Shown one piece after another: positions 35,543 to 43,974 of a stretch of 64,000 bases of DNA. The notes beneath the pieces were generated by a model. The model ran no database searches. It was not told where the DNA came from and worked only from the letters and a program-made list of their open reading frames with translations. The stretch is from an uncultured Clostridia bacterium (lineage in GTDB: Bacteria > Bacillota > Clostridia > TANB77 > UBA1234). The stretch lies in NCBI GenBank assembly GCA_934169745.1, contig CAKPOE010000003.1, positions 1 through 64,000 on the forward strand, read 5' to 3'. Both the position numbers and the translations under genes were made by a program. The first letter of the stretch is position 1. Every line of letters begins with the position of its first letter.

Positions 35543-37126
35543 TTGAAAGTTGTAAATATTATTTCGGATTTGAACATTGGTGGTGCAGGTAAGTGCCTTA
35601 TCAATTTTTGCCGTAATTATGATACGAAAAAATTTGATATTGTTGTCGTTGTACCAGAAGGAAGTGAACTAATAAGCGAATTAAAATCTACACCGGTTAA
35701 GATTATTCAAATTGATGGATTGAAAAATAAATCATTAGATTTTAAAGCTTTCTTCAAACTAATTAAAATATTGAGAGCAGAGAAACCAGATGTTGTACAT
35801 ACACATGCTAGCAGTATTGCAAGATTAGCTGCTAGATTTGTAAAAGGAACCAAAATAGTATACACAAGGCACTCGGTATTTCCTGTTAGCGAAAAAATTA
35901 AACACGGTATTGGAAGATGGTTATATAAAACGTCAAACGAATTATTAACAGATAGAATTATTGCAGTTGCTGAGGCTGCTAAAGAAAATTTGACAGATGG
36001 TGGAATTGATGAAAGCATAATTGATGTTATTTTAAATGGAGTAGAAAAAATACCAGAGACAACAGAGGAAGAAAGAAGCAAGCTAAAAAATAAATATGGA
36101 ATAAAAGCAGATGAGAAAGTTATTGGAATACTTGCCAGACTTGAAGAAGTAAAAGGACATGAGTACTTTATAGATAGTGCAAAGATTATTCTAGACGCAG
36201 GAATTAAAGCTAAATTCTTAATATTAGGTACTGGTTCAGAAGAAGAAAAATTAAAACAAAAAGTAAAGTCTATGGGGCTGGAAGATAAAATAATTTTTAC
36301 TGGTTTTATAAAGAATGTAAAAGATTTTGTTAATATATTTGACGTGCAAGTTAATTGTTCATATGGTACAGAAGCGACAAGTTTGGCTTTACTTGAAGGA
36401 ATGAGTATAGGTGTTCCGGCGGTTGTAACTAATTATGGCGGTAATCCGGGAGTAATTAAAGATGGTGAGAATGGTTTTCTTGTGCCAATTAAGTCTCCTC
36501 AAGAAACTGCAGATGCAATCATAAAAATATTAACCGATGATAAATTAAGAGAAAAATTAAAAGAAAAGTCTATTGAAATTTTTAATGAGAAATTTACTGT
36601 TGAAGTTTATACAAAGAATATAGAAGAGGAGTACGAAAAAGTGGAAAACGAACATAAAATAAGAAGATTTAATTTACTTGATATTGTTATTATAATATTA
36701 GTTCTGATTGCAGGGATTGTCGGGTACAAATTCTTAAACAAAGGTGAGAGCACAAGTGTAAATACCAAAAAAATAATCTATCAAGTTAGAACACAAGAGA
36801 GTGAGCCTGCGGTATATGATAAGATTACGTTAGATACAAACATTTATGATAGTGTTAAGAATTATTACATGGGAAAAGTAGTAAGCAAAGAAAGTATTCC
36901 ATCAACACGTGATGTGCTTGATGAAAAAAATGAAAAATATGTTGTCGCAGAAGTTAATGATAAAATTGATATTATAATTACAATAGAAGCAGATGCTACA
37001 ATGACTGACAAAGATATTATTGTAGGTGGCGGTTATCCTATAAAAGTTGGAAATAGCGCATATGTTAAAGGAAAAGGGTATGCTGGAATCGGTTATGTTA
37101 TTTCAATCGAAAGGCTAGGTGAGTAA
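35543..37126 (+). CDS. Family 4 glycosyltransferase fused to a DUF4330 domain
   Basis: 527 residues, TTG start, GGAGG 7 bases upstream. Residues 1-365 are a GT4 enzyme: N-terminal IISDLNIGGAGKCLINF, VVHTHASSIARLAARF, GILARLEEVKGHEYFIDSA and the EX7E-type segment EATSLALLEGMSIGVPAV. A membrane helix (about 378-395) follows, then a C-terminal DUF4330-like extracytoplasmic domain (VGGGYPIKVGNSAYVKGKG). DUF4330 usually exists as a separate anchored protein, as the next gene does. An internal GAGGAG plus GTG (36641) precedes the second part, so it may also be made separately. Confidence 0.88.
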   Translation: MKVVNIISDLNIGGAGKCLINFCRNYDTKKFDIVVVVPEGSELISELKSTPVKIIQIDGLKNKSLDFKAFFKLIKILRAEKPDVVHTHASSIARLAARFVKGTKIVYTRHSVFPVSEKIKHGIGRWLYKTSNELLTDRIIAVAEAAKENLTDGGIDESIIDVILNGVEKIPETTEEERSKLKNKYGIKADEKVIGILARLEEVKGHEYFIDSAKIILDAGIKAKFLILGTGSEEEKLKQKVKSMGLEDKIIFTGFIKNVKDFVNIFDVQVNCSYGTEATSLALLEGMSIGVPAVVTNYGGNPGVIKDGENGFLVPIKSPQETADAIIKILTDDKLREKLKEKSIEIFNEKFTVEVYTKNIEEEYEKVENEHKIRRFNLLDIVIIILVLIAGIVGYKFLNKGESTSVNTKKIIYQVRTQESEPAVYDKITLDTNIYDSVKNYYMGKVVSKESIPSTRDVLDEKNEKYVVAEVNDKIDIIITIEADATMTDKDIIVGGGYPIKVGNSAYVKGKGYAGIGYVISIERLGE

Positions 37127-37127
37127 T

Positions 37128-37592
37128 ATGAAAAAAATAAATATTATTGATATAGCAGTAGTTGTACTTATACTCGCTTTAGTTGTATTTTCTTACTTGA
37201 AGTTTGGGGTATATGAACATACAAAAACAGATGCTGAGATGAATAAGATACAATTTAGCATTAAAATTTCAGAAGTAAGAGGTTATACAGGTGAGGCTTT
37301 TAAGGTTGGTGATACACTTTATGATTCTCAAACAAAATTAGCAATAGGAACAATCACAAATGTTGAAACTACCACATCGAAAATAAACAGTGAAACAACT
37401 GATGGTAGAATTATTTATGTTGAAAATCCAGAGAGATACGATGTAATGATTACTGTTGAAACGGGAGGTATTGAAAATGATAAAGCATATTTTGCTGATA
37501 AGAGTGTTGAACTAAAAGTTGGTAGTGAAAAAACAGTTGAGACAAGATATGTAAAAACTACAGGAAGAATAATCAGTATTGAATCAATTTAA
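37128..37592 (+). CDS. DUF4330 family membrane-anchored protein
   Basis: 154 residues from the ATG at 37128 (AGGTGAG upstream; an in-frame GTG at 37119 is within that site). One N-terminal helix (about 5-23) and a beta-rich extracellular part with two segments (FKVGDTLYDSQTKLAIGTIT, and VELKVGSEKTVETRYVKTTG). It is paralogous in layout to the C-terminus of the preceding fusion and overlaps the fusion gene slightly at the stop. Role unknown; its operon suggests help in exporting or modifying a surface glycan. Confidence 0.85.
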   Translation: MKKINIIDIAVVVLILALVVFSYLKFGVYEHTKTDAEMNKIQFSIKISEVRGYTGEAFKVGDTLYDSQTKLAIGTITNVETTTSKINSETTDGRIIYVENPERYDVMITVETGGIENDKAYFADKSVELKVGSEKTVETRYVKTTGRIISIESI

Positions 37593-37606
37593 TGACAAGA
37601 AAAAAG

Positions 37607-37636
37607 AAACTCCACACGATGTTGTGGAGTTTTCCT
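37607..37636 (+). terminator. Terminator of the glycan operon
   Basis: A 10-bp stem AAACTCCACA / TGTGGAGTTT with a 6-base loop and T run. Confidence 0.85.
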
Positions 37637-37653
37637 TATTGCGTTAATTAAAT

Positions 37654-38061
37654 TTATTTTTTTTGAATTAAAGCTGCTAATGCAATTACAACTACTACAA
37701 TTACAATTGCAATTATTGCTCCAACAATTGTTGAATTTGATTTTGATGTTGTATCTGGTGTTGTAGTGTCTGGAGCTGTTGTATCTGGATTAGTAGTATC
37801 TGGCTCCGTTGTGTCTGGAGCTGTTGTATCTGGGTTAGTAGTATCTGGTTCTGTTGAATCAGGTGTTGTTTCACTACCATCTGTTGGAGTTCCAACATTC
37901 TCTTCGTTTCCTGTTCCTTCAGGTACTGTTGTTTCTTCTAGGTTTGTAGTAGTTACATCTACCTCAGGATTGTTTGTTAATATTGGTTCTTCTGTTGCAA
38001 AAGCAAAAGAAAGGGTCAATATCATTACTAATACTGTTAAAAAAGCTAATCTTTTCATCAT
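37654..38061 (-). CDS. Secreted/anchored Thr-Asp-Pro repeat protein
   Basis: 135 residues, GGAGG 5 bases before the ATG. Signal peptide at 1-22 (MILTLSFAFATE). The middle holds about ten repeats built on PDTT (with NPDTT, APDTT and EPDTT variants), with a preceding acidic and Thr-rich segment. The C-terminus is a helix (about 112-131) followed by QKK; no LPxTG sortase motif is present. It should be a stalk-like surface protein held by its C-terminal helix. Repeat number may vary between strains. It is a single gene. Confidence 0.82.
   Translation of the reverse strand: MMKRLAFLTVLVMILTLSFAFATEEPILTNNPEVDVTTTNLEETTVPEGTGNEENVGTPTDGSETTPDSTEPDTTNPDTTAPDTTEPDTTNPDTTAPDTTTPDTTSKSNSTIVGAIIAIVIVVVVIALAALIQKK
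37744..37860 (-). repeat. Tandem short repeats encoding PDTT units
   Basis: Fifteen-base units of the GGATCTGGAGCTGTTGTATC type (plus strand with TCTGG core) recur inside the surface-protein gene, with two longer copies of a NPDTTAPDTTEPDTT block. Confidence 0.7.
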
Positions 38062-38196
38062 ATTTTCCTCCTGTAAATAAAAATTGTTGCTGTATATTGA
38101 TTTAGCCAGCAGACATATTATATAATACTAGTACTAGGTTGTCCAGTATGGGCACAAAAAAATCATTTAAAATTCAATAATGAGAGGGTTACATAA

Positions 38197-38820
38197 ATGA
38201 GATTGAAAAAAGTAAAGAATGCAGATATAGATGTTAAAAATTCAACATATACTGTTAATGAACCGCTTCTTCTAAAAGGAACGTGGAATGAAGAATTTAA
38301 AAATAATAATGATATTCATATTGAAATTGGTTGTGGTAGAGGACAATTCATAATACAAAAAGCTATTCAGAATCCAAATGTTAATTTCGTTGGTATTGAG
38401 GTTCAAGATAGCGCTTTAGTTAAAGCTGTAAAAAAATTAGACGATATGGAACCGCTTCCGAATTTACGTTTAATAAGAATTGACGCATTAAAGCTTGGCG
38501 ATGTATTTGAACATGAAGTTTCTTGTATATACTTGAACTTTTCAGATCCTTGGCCTAAGAAGAGACACACAAAAAGGAGACTTACAAGCCCAATTTTTTT
38601 AAAAGTATATGATTCACTTTTTAAAGATGGTATGAATATTATACAAAAGACTGATAATGTTGACTTGTTTGATTACTCGTTGGAATCACTTTCGGAATAT
38701 GGATACACTTTAAATAATGTTTCCAGAGATTATAATGATGAAAACAATATAGAAACAGAGTATGAAGAAAAGTTTAGAAAACAAGGCATAAAGATAAATT
38801 ATCTTGAAGCTATAAAATAG
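38197..38820 (+). CDS. trmB: tRNA (guanine-N7-)-methyltransferase TrmB
   Basis: 207 residues. The SAM site is IHIEIGCGRGQFI, then FVGIEVQDSALVKAVKKL. The TrmB signature is LNFSDPWPKKRHTKRRLTSPIFL, with D, W and K/H-rich residues for tRNA binding. It methylates G46 of tRNAs. Length is standard. It is followed in the same frame after its TAG stop by another 33 apparently sensible codons, noted below. Confidence 0.96.
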   Translation: MRLKKVKNADIDVKNSTYTVNEPLLLKGTWNEEFKNNNDIHIEIGCGRGQFIIQKAIQNPNVNFVGIEVQDSALVKAVKKLDDMEPLPNLRLIRIDALKLGDVFEHEVSCIYLNFSDPWPKKRHTKRRLTSPIFLKVYDSLFKDGMNIIQKTDNVDLFDYSLESLSEYGYTLNNVSRDYNDENNIETEYEEKFRKQGIKINYLEAIK

Positions 38821-38827
38821 ATTGAAA

Positions 38828-38992
38828 GGAGTGATGCCAAAAAAGATAAGAAAGGTCGCCTAGACAACTGTACGGCGGAAATACTAGGAGTTTTAAAAAC
38901 GCACATAATTGTCTGTTAATATATTTTATAATGCGAAAATCTTTGAGTTTCAAAGGTTTATTTGTGTTACGTTTGAAAGGGGATATATTCAT
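38828..38992 (+). promoter_or_regulatory. Possible structured leader of the dicarboxylate symporter gene
   Basis: CCTAG (38861-38865) pairs with CTAGG (38884-38888), and CGCC with GGCG inside it, making a compact GC-rich fold in an AT-rich leader. A mini-frame MPKKIRKVA with its ATG just after AAAGGAG is also present. No known riboswitch motif is recognised. Confidence 0.25.
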
Positions 38993-40225
38993 ATGAAAAT
39001 ATTAAAAAATTATGGGCAAACTATACTTTTAATTTTAGCCGTTATATTAGGAGGAGTCTTGGGAGCATCTTTTCCTGAGCAAGTGTTGGTCGTAAAGCCA
39101 ATCGGAACATTGTTTATAAATTTGATTTTTATGATAATCGTTCCACTTATCTTTTTTAGCATTAGCAGTTCCATTGCTAAGATGAAGCCAAAAAGACTTA
39201 GCAAAATTATGAAATCAGCACTTCTTGTTTTCGTAATTACATCTATTGTTTGCGTTGCGATAGGATTATTTGGAACATACATATATAAGCCACTTGATGG
39301 TGTTGATATATCAAATATACAATCGGAAATAGATTTGGAAGAAGAGACAGAATTAACAAAAACAAATACATTAGAACAGTTTGTTAATTCACTTACAGTT
39401 TCTGATTTTAACTTACTATTATCTAAAAACAGTATTTTACCATTAATCGTTTTTTCAATTTTATTCGGATTATCAGCAGCTTTAACAAGTGAAAAATCTC
39501 AAGCAATGATTAATTTCTTACAGGCTGGAAACGAAGTGGTAATGAAGATGATTACAATTATTATGTATTTTGCTCCAATAGGCTTAGGTTGCTATTTTGC
39601 AGCAACAATAAGCGAACTAGGAACAAGCCTAATTACAGGATATATACGAGCATTTGTTGGATATACAATATTATCTGTGTTATATTACATTTTGGCGTAT
39701 ACATTACAAGCTTTTATAGCTGGCGGTAAGAAAGGTGTCAAAGATTATTGGAAACACATTGCTGCTCCGTCACTTACAGCACTTGGAACTTGCTCTAGTG
39801 GTGTGGCAATTCCATCTAACATAATCGCAGCAAAAAAGATGGGAGTACCAAAAGATATCGCAGAAACAGTAATTCCATTGGGAACAAATATCCACAAAGA
39901 AGGGTCTTTAATAGGGTCAGTCTTAAAAATAGTATTTCTTTTCTGTTTATTTGGCAGAGAGATTTCTACGCTTCCAGTTATACTTTCAATACTTGGAGGT
40001 TCTATTTTAGTCGGATTCTTGGTTAGTGCAGTTCCGACTGGTGGAGGCGTAATTTCTGAGATGCTTATACTAACACTATTTGGATTTCCAGCAAGCAGCA
40101 TTGGAATACTTGCTATCATTGCTACAATAATAGATGCGCCAGCTACAGTTTTAAATGTTGTAGGTAACACCAGTTGTGCAATGCTTACGTCAAGATTAGT
40201 TGAGGGCAAAGACTGGAATAATTAA
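38993..40225 (+). CDS. Dicarboxylate/amino acid:cation symporter (DAACS family)
   Basis: 410 residues from the ATG at 38993 (AAAGGGGA upstream; a longer frame start at 38909 has no site). About eight hydrophobic helices plus reentrant loops. Family motifs: PLIFFSISSSIAKM, GTCSSGVAIPSNI, TVIPLGTNIHKEGS, and PATVLNVVGNTSCAML. These proteins use Na+ or H+ gradients to take up glutamate, aspartate, serine or C4-dicarboxylates. The usual Thr in the first HP1 serine motif is replaced by Ala, so the substrate is uncertain. A structured leader may control it. Confidence 0.92.
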   Translation: MKILKNYGQTILLILAVILGGVLGASFPEQVLVVKPIGTLFINLIFMIIVPLIFFSISSSIAKMKPKRLSKIMKSALLVFVITSIVCVAIGLFGTYIYKPLDGVDISNIQSEIDLEEETELTKTNTLEQFVNSLTVSDFNLLLSKNSILPLIVFSILFGLSAALTSEKSQAMINFLQAGNEVVMKMITIIMYFAPIGLGCYFAATISELGTSLITGYIRAFVGYTILSVLYYILAYTLQAFIAGGKKGVKDYWKHIAAPSLTALGTCSSGVAIPSNIIAAKKMGVPKDIAETVIPLGTNIHKEGSLIGSVLKIVFLFCLFGREISTLPVILSILGGSILVGFLVSAVPTGGGVISEMLILTLFGFPASSIGILAIIATIIDAPATVLNVVGNTSCAMLTSRLVEGKDWNN

Positions 40226-40245
40226 TTTTGAAAAGAGGGTAAAAA

Positions 40246-41073
40246 ATGAAATTGCTACTCAGCGTATTGATGTTTTTTCAATCTATTTTTGCATTGCAAG
40301 AAAAGGTTGTTGAGATAGATAAAATATTGAATGAGGTTGATGTCCCAATTGTTATGTATCATCACATAGAAGAAAATGAGGATATTCTTAATGATTTTAT
40401 GGTTACGCCCAAGAAACTTGAAAATGATATTAAGAAAATCAAAGATATGGGATATGTGCCAGTATCATACATAGAATTATATGATTTTGTAAACAATGGA
40501 GGCACTTTGCCAGATAAACCGATTTTAATAACTTTTGATGATGGATATGAAAGCAACTATACATATTTGTATCCAATATTAAAAAGATATGATATGAAAG
40601 CCACTATTTCTGTTATCGGAAAAATGGTTGGAAAAGACACATGTGATGGCATTCCAACATATAAGCATTTTACTTATGACGAGGCAAAAGAGATGTATAA
40701 TTCAGGACTTGTAGAAATTCAAACGCATACGTATAGCTTACATGATATAAACAATCGAGTTGGTATAAAAATTAAAGATGGAGAGAATGAAGAAACATAT
40801 AAAGAACTAGTAGCAAATGATATTACAAAATCTGTTGCAGAACTAACAAATGAGGTTGGAAGTGAAAAGTTAGTTTTCACGTATCCCTACGGCGCATATA
40901 ATGATTTGACAGAAAGTATACTTAAAGATTTAGGCTTTGAAATAACTGTAACAACAGATAGTGGTATAAATCACATAAAGCTAGGAGAAAAAGATACGTT
41001 ATTGAAACTAAAGCGATATAACATAACAAACAATACGGAATTAGAAAAGATTTTAGGAGAAATTCATGAATAA
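40246..41073 (+). CDS. Secreted polysaccharide deacetylase
   Basis: 275 residues with a short signal peptide (LLLSVLMFFQSIFALQ). NodB-fold motifs: VPIVMYHHIEEN, ILITFDDGYESNY (catalytic and metal aspartates), VEIQTHTYSLHDI (metal histidines), and FTYPYGAYND. It should remove acetyl groups from N-acetylated polymers such as peptidoglycan or chitin-like glycans outside the cell. It starts 20 bases after the symporter gene but functions look unrelated. It ends about 80 bases before rnpB. Confidence 0.92.
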   Translation: MKLLLSVLMFFQSIFALQEKVVEIDKILNEVDVPIVMYHHIEENEDILNDFMVTPKKLENDIKKIKDMGYVPVSYIELYDFVNNGGTLPDKPILITFDDGYESNYTYLYPILKRYDMKATISVIGKMVGKDTCDGIPTYKHFTYDEAKEMYNSGLVEIQTHTYSLHDINNRVGIKIKDGENEETYKELVANDITKSVAELTNEVGSEKLVFTYPYGAYNDLTESILKDLGFEITVTTDSGINHIKLGEKDTLLKLKRYNITNNTELEKILGEIHE

Positions 41074-41116
41074 ATGCACAGTGTTTGCAATAAACTTATT
41101 TGATTTATAAAACTAT

Positions 41117-41145
41117 TTGACATCACGGATAACATAATGTATAAT
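41117..41145 (+). promoter_or_regulatory. rnpB promoter
   Basis: TTGACA (41117-41122), a 17-base spacer and TATAAT (41140-41145): a perfect consensus promoter whose start point falls at about 41152. Confidence 0.85.
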
Positions 41146-41151
41146 TAAATA

Positions 41152-41520
41152 CGGAGTGAGTCAGATAATCGCGGATACCACAAAGGTATATGAGGAAAGT
41201 CCGGGCTCCACAGGGCAGGGTGCCAGTTAACGACTGGTGGAGGTAACTCTAAGGAAAGTGCAACAGAAATAAACCGCCACAACTTTGTTGTGAGAATGAG
41301 TTTTGTGCTCGTTCGTGTAAGGATGGAAAGGCAGGGTAAGAGCCTACCAGCAATATGGAGACATATTGGCTATGCAAACCCCACTCGGAGCAACGCTATG
41401 GGAGAAGTTTAGATGGCCCGTCATTACTTCTTAAAGAAGCGGCTTGAGATATATAGCAATATATATCCTAGATAAATGATTATCAAATACAGAACCCGGC
41501 TTATAGATTTACTCTATATA
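41152..41520 (+). ncRNA. rnpB: RNase P RNA, class A
   Basis: Contains the core GAGGAAAGTCCGGGCTCC near the 5' end and ACAGAACCCGGCTTATAGA near the 3' end, which are the conserved P4-forming sequences of bacterial RNase P RNA. The GGGCUCC form is the A type rather than the Bacillus B type. Size, about 365 bases, is usual. It is the ribozyme that matures tRNA 5' ends. Exact ends are estimated from the promoter and terminator. Confidence 0.95.
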
Positions 41521-41522
41521 TG

Positions 41523-41553
41523 AAACCACCCAGTTTGAATAGCTGGGTGGTTT
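41523..41553. terminator. Bidirectional terminator between rnpB and the RluA-type gene
   Basis: An 11-bp stem AAACCACCCAG / CTGGGTGGTTT with loop in between, U tracts on both strands. Confidence 0.88.
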
Positions 41554-41577
41554 GTGTTTTTATATTGAGCGTCCATA

Positions 41578-42450
41578 TTAATGCAAAGTGTGTATAAGTT
41601 TTTTCATATCATTTGGAAGCGGTGCGATTATTTCTATTTGCTTTTTTGTAATCGGATGTATAAAAAACAATCTATATGCATGCAAGGCTTGACGAGAAAT
41701 CATTTCTGATTCGTTTCCATATAAAGTGTCACCTAAAATTGGATTTCCTTTATAAGATAAATGTACGCGAATTTGATGTGTTCTGCCAGTTTCTATATTT
41801 ATCTTTAGCACTGAGTAATCATCAAACTTTGCCACAGTCTCATAGTGAGTTATTGCACGTTGGCCTCTTTCTGATACAATTCGTTCCATGATAGAGCCTT
41901 CTTTTCTGGCGATCGGAGCATCTATGGTTCCCGCTTCTGGAGTTATATTTCCATTAATTATAGCGATGTATTCTTTGTAAGGCTTAACGCTTAAGAAAGC
42001 CTCCTGTACATATTCATTCTTCGCAAATAATACTATTCCTGAGGTGTCTCTATCAAGTCTGTTAATAGGTCGTATCTTTTTATCATTGTTTAAATAATAT
42101 TTAACGCCATTTGCTAATGTATTATCTGGATGATAACTAGATGGATGAACTACCATGCCAGCAGGTTTATTTACAGCAAGAATATATTCATCTTCATAGA
42201 GTATATCTAAATCCATTTTTTGCATAAGGATTTCATCTGTTTCTTTAAAATCAATTAAAGCCTCCACACAATCACCAGTTTGAACTTCGTAAGAAGTATA
42301 CACTGTTTTTTTATTAACTAGTATGCAATTATTATTTTTCAATTTTATAAGAAGTCTTGCAGAAACGTTTAGTTTGTCTCTGAGAATTGTAGAAACTCTT
42401 TTTCCAGCTTCGTCGTCGTTTACTGTATATTTAAGTACTATTTTAATCAC
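41578..42450 (-). CDS. RluA-family pseudouridine synthase
   Basis: 290 residues from a GTG; the ribosome binding signal AAGAGGTG overlaps it, so the start is uncertain by a few codons. An S4-like RNA-binding domain (about 12-65) precedes the catalytic domain with INRLDRDTSGIVLFAKN, the Asp of the RLDxxTSG motif being the nucleophile. Also GRTHQIRVHLSYKGNPILGD. It converts specific uridines to pseudouridine in rRNA or tRNA; RluC/D-type. Single gene, convergent with rnpB. Confidence 0.94.
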   Translation of the reverse strand: MIKIVLKYTVNDDEAGKRVSTILRDKLNVSARLLIKLKNNNCILVNKKTVYTSYEVQTGDCVEALIDFKETDEILMQKMDLDILYEDEYILAVNKPAGMVVHPSSYHPDNTLANGVKYYLNNDKKIRPINRLDRDTSGIVLFAKNEYVQEAFLSVKPYKEYIAIINGNITPEAGTIDAPIARKEGSIMERIVSERGQRAITHYETVAKFDDYSVLKINIETGRTHQIRVHLSYKGNPILGDTLYGNESEMISRQALHAYRLFFIHPITKKQIEIIAPLPNDMKKLIHTLH

Positions 42451-42519
42451 CTCTTGCGGTATTATATCATATTATACAATAGATAAGGAATATTTATTTT
42501 GTATATGAGGAGGATTTTT

Positions 42520-42837
42520 ATGGGAAGATGTTGCCGTGTAAACAATAGGAATAATGTTTTATCTGCAAATGATATAAATAATACTCTACCAGTAGTTAAT
42601 TCGTGCAATTGCAATAACACTAGTTGCAATCGAGAAGAAAGTTTGCTTGATAACTTGTGTAATTTTCTTGGATGTAACTGTAACTGTCAATTCGATACAT
42701 CAAATTCAAGAAACTTGGAAGAAGTAAATGGTATATTGGAAGATGTAGGATGTGATTATATAACTCTTAGGTCTACTAATACTGGACGTAGGACAATTTG
42801 CAATACAGATACATTACAATTTGTTAATATACTCTAA
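42520..42837 (+). CDS. Small Cys/Asn-rich protein, possibly spore-coat-like
   Basis: 105 residues from the ATG at 42520 (GAGGAGG upstream). It has an N-terminal MGRCCRVNNRNN, then CNCNN, LCNFLGCNCNCQ clusters, thirteen cysteines in all. The C-terminal part LEDVGCDYITLRST...TDTLQFVNIL resembles the beta-barrel end of short clostridial proteins of unknown function. Cys and Asn richness recalls coat or exosporium proteins, which cross-link by disulfides, in a genome with sporulation genes; this is an inference. Single gene. Confidence 0.6.
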   Translation: MGRCCRVNNRNNVLSANDINNTLPVVNSCNCNNTSCNREESLLDNLCNFLGCNCNCQFDTSNSRNLEEVNGILEDVGCDYITLRSTNTGRRTICNTDTLQFVNIL

Positions 42838-42843
42838 TTTTCA

Positions 42844-42872
42844 TTGAAAATACTTTTTGATAGATATATAAT
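42844..42872 (+). promoter_or_regulatory. pta promoter
   Basis: TTGAAA (42844-42849), a 17-base spacer and a perfect TATAAT (42867-42872). Confidence 0.75.
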
Positions 42873-42913
42873 AATTGATGAATTTTTAAATACTGAAAAG
42901 GAGAGTGTAATAT

Positions 42914-43903
42914 ATGAATTTTATAGATTCAATGAAAGAAAAAGCAAGTAAGAACCTAAAAACAATTGTACTTCCGGAAAGCAATGATATTAGGGTATTG
43001 GAAGCCGCAAGAAAAGTAACCGACCAAGGTTTTGCAAAAGTTATATTATTAGGGAATAAAGACGAATTGCAAGAAATTGCTGGTGAAATGAGTATAGCTG
43101 ATATCACAGTAATAAATCCTTTAGAAAGTGATAAAAAAGAAAAATATATAAATGACTTTTATGAACTTAGAAAAGCTAAAGGAATGACTATTGAAAAGGC
43201 TGAAGAAACTTTGAAAAACAACATATATTTTGGCACAATGATGATAAAAGAAGGAGATGCAGATGGTTTAGTAGCAGGAAGCATATGTTCAACCGCTGAT
43301 ACATTAAGACCATCTCTTCAAATTCTAAAGACAGCACCAGGAGTTAAACTTGTTTCTTCATTCTTTATAATGCAAGTGCCAAATAGTGAATATGGACAAG
43401 ATGGTATGTTCTTATTCTCAGATTGTGGTTTAAATACCAATCCAAATGCCGATGAACTTTCTGAAATAGCTATTTCTTCTGCTAATACATGGAAACAATT
43501 AGTTGGTACAGAACCTAAAGTAGCAATGCTTTCATATTCAACTTTTGGTAGCGCACCAATTACAGAACTAACAGAAAAAGTTATCAATGCAACTAAACTA
43601 GTAAAAGAGAAAGAACCTAATTTGTTAGTTGATGGAGAAATGCAAGCAGATGCATCAATTGTTCCTAGCGTGGGGGCTAAGAAAGCACCAGGAAGTGCAG
43701 TTGCAGGCAATGCTAATGTTCTTATATTCCCTGATTTAAATGCCGGAAATATAGGGTATAAATTGGTAGAAAGATTGGCTAAAGCAGAGGCTTATGGACC
43801 TGTTACACAGGGTATTGCTAAACCAGTGAATGATCTTTCAAGAGGATGTAAAGCAGATGATATAGTTGGCGTTGTTGCAATAACAGCAGTACAAGCTCAA
43901 TAG
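42914..43903 (+). CDS. pta: Phosphate acetyltransferase
   Basis: 329 residues, the short single-domain form. Motifs: TIVLPESNDIRVLEAARKV, DGLVAGSICSTADTLRP, MQVPNSEYG, LVDGEMQADASI, and ANVLIFPDLNAGNIGYKLVER. It interconverts acetyl-CoA and acetyl phosphate. Next to ackA as in most Firmicutes, it yields ATP and acetate from acetyl-CoA. The start follows AAAGGAGAG. Confidence 0.97.
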   Translation: MNFIDSMKEKASKNLKTIVLPESNDIRVLEAARKVTDQGFAKVILLGNKDELQEIAGEMSIADITVINPLESDKKEKYINDFYELRKAKGMTIEKAEETLKNNIYFGTMMIKEGDADGLVAGSICSTADTLRPSLQILKTAPGVKLVSSFFIMQVPNSEYGQDGMFLFSDCGLNTNPNADELSEIAISSANTWKQLVGTEPKVAMLSYSTFGSAPITELTEKVINATKLVKEKEPNLLVDGEMQADASIVPSVGAKKAPGSAVAGNANVLIFPDLNAGNIGYKLVERLAKAEAYGPVTQGIAKPVNDLSRGCKADDIVGVVAITAVQAQ

Positions 43904-43974
43904 TATTTTTTTGTTGAATTTCGTAGTATTTTGTGATAGAATTAGCACTAGATTAAATTTTGGGAGGAATTAGA

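Noticed and set aside
37744..37860. CRISPR array
   Set aside because: Short units are coding repeats without uniform spacers, inside a secreted-protein gene.
37766..38080. Valine/serine-rich plus-strand frame opposite the PDTT gene
   Set aside because: It is the antisense of a repetitive coding sequence; it lacks a ribosome binding site and starts within the repeats.
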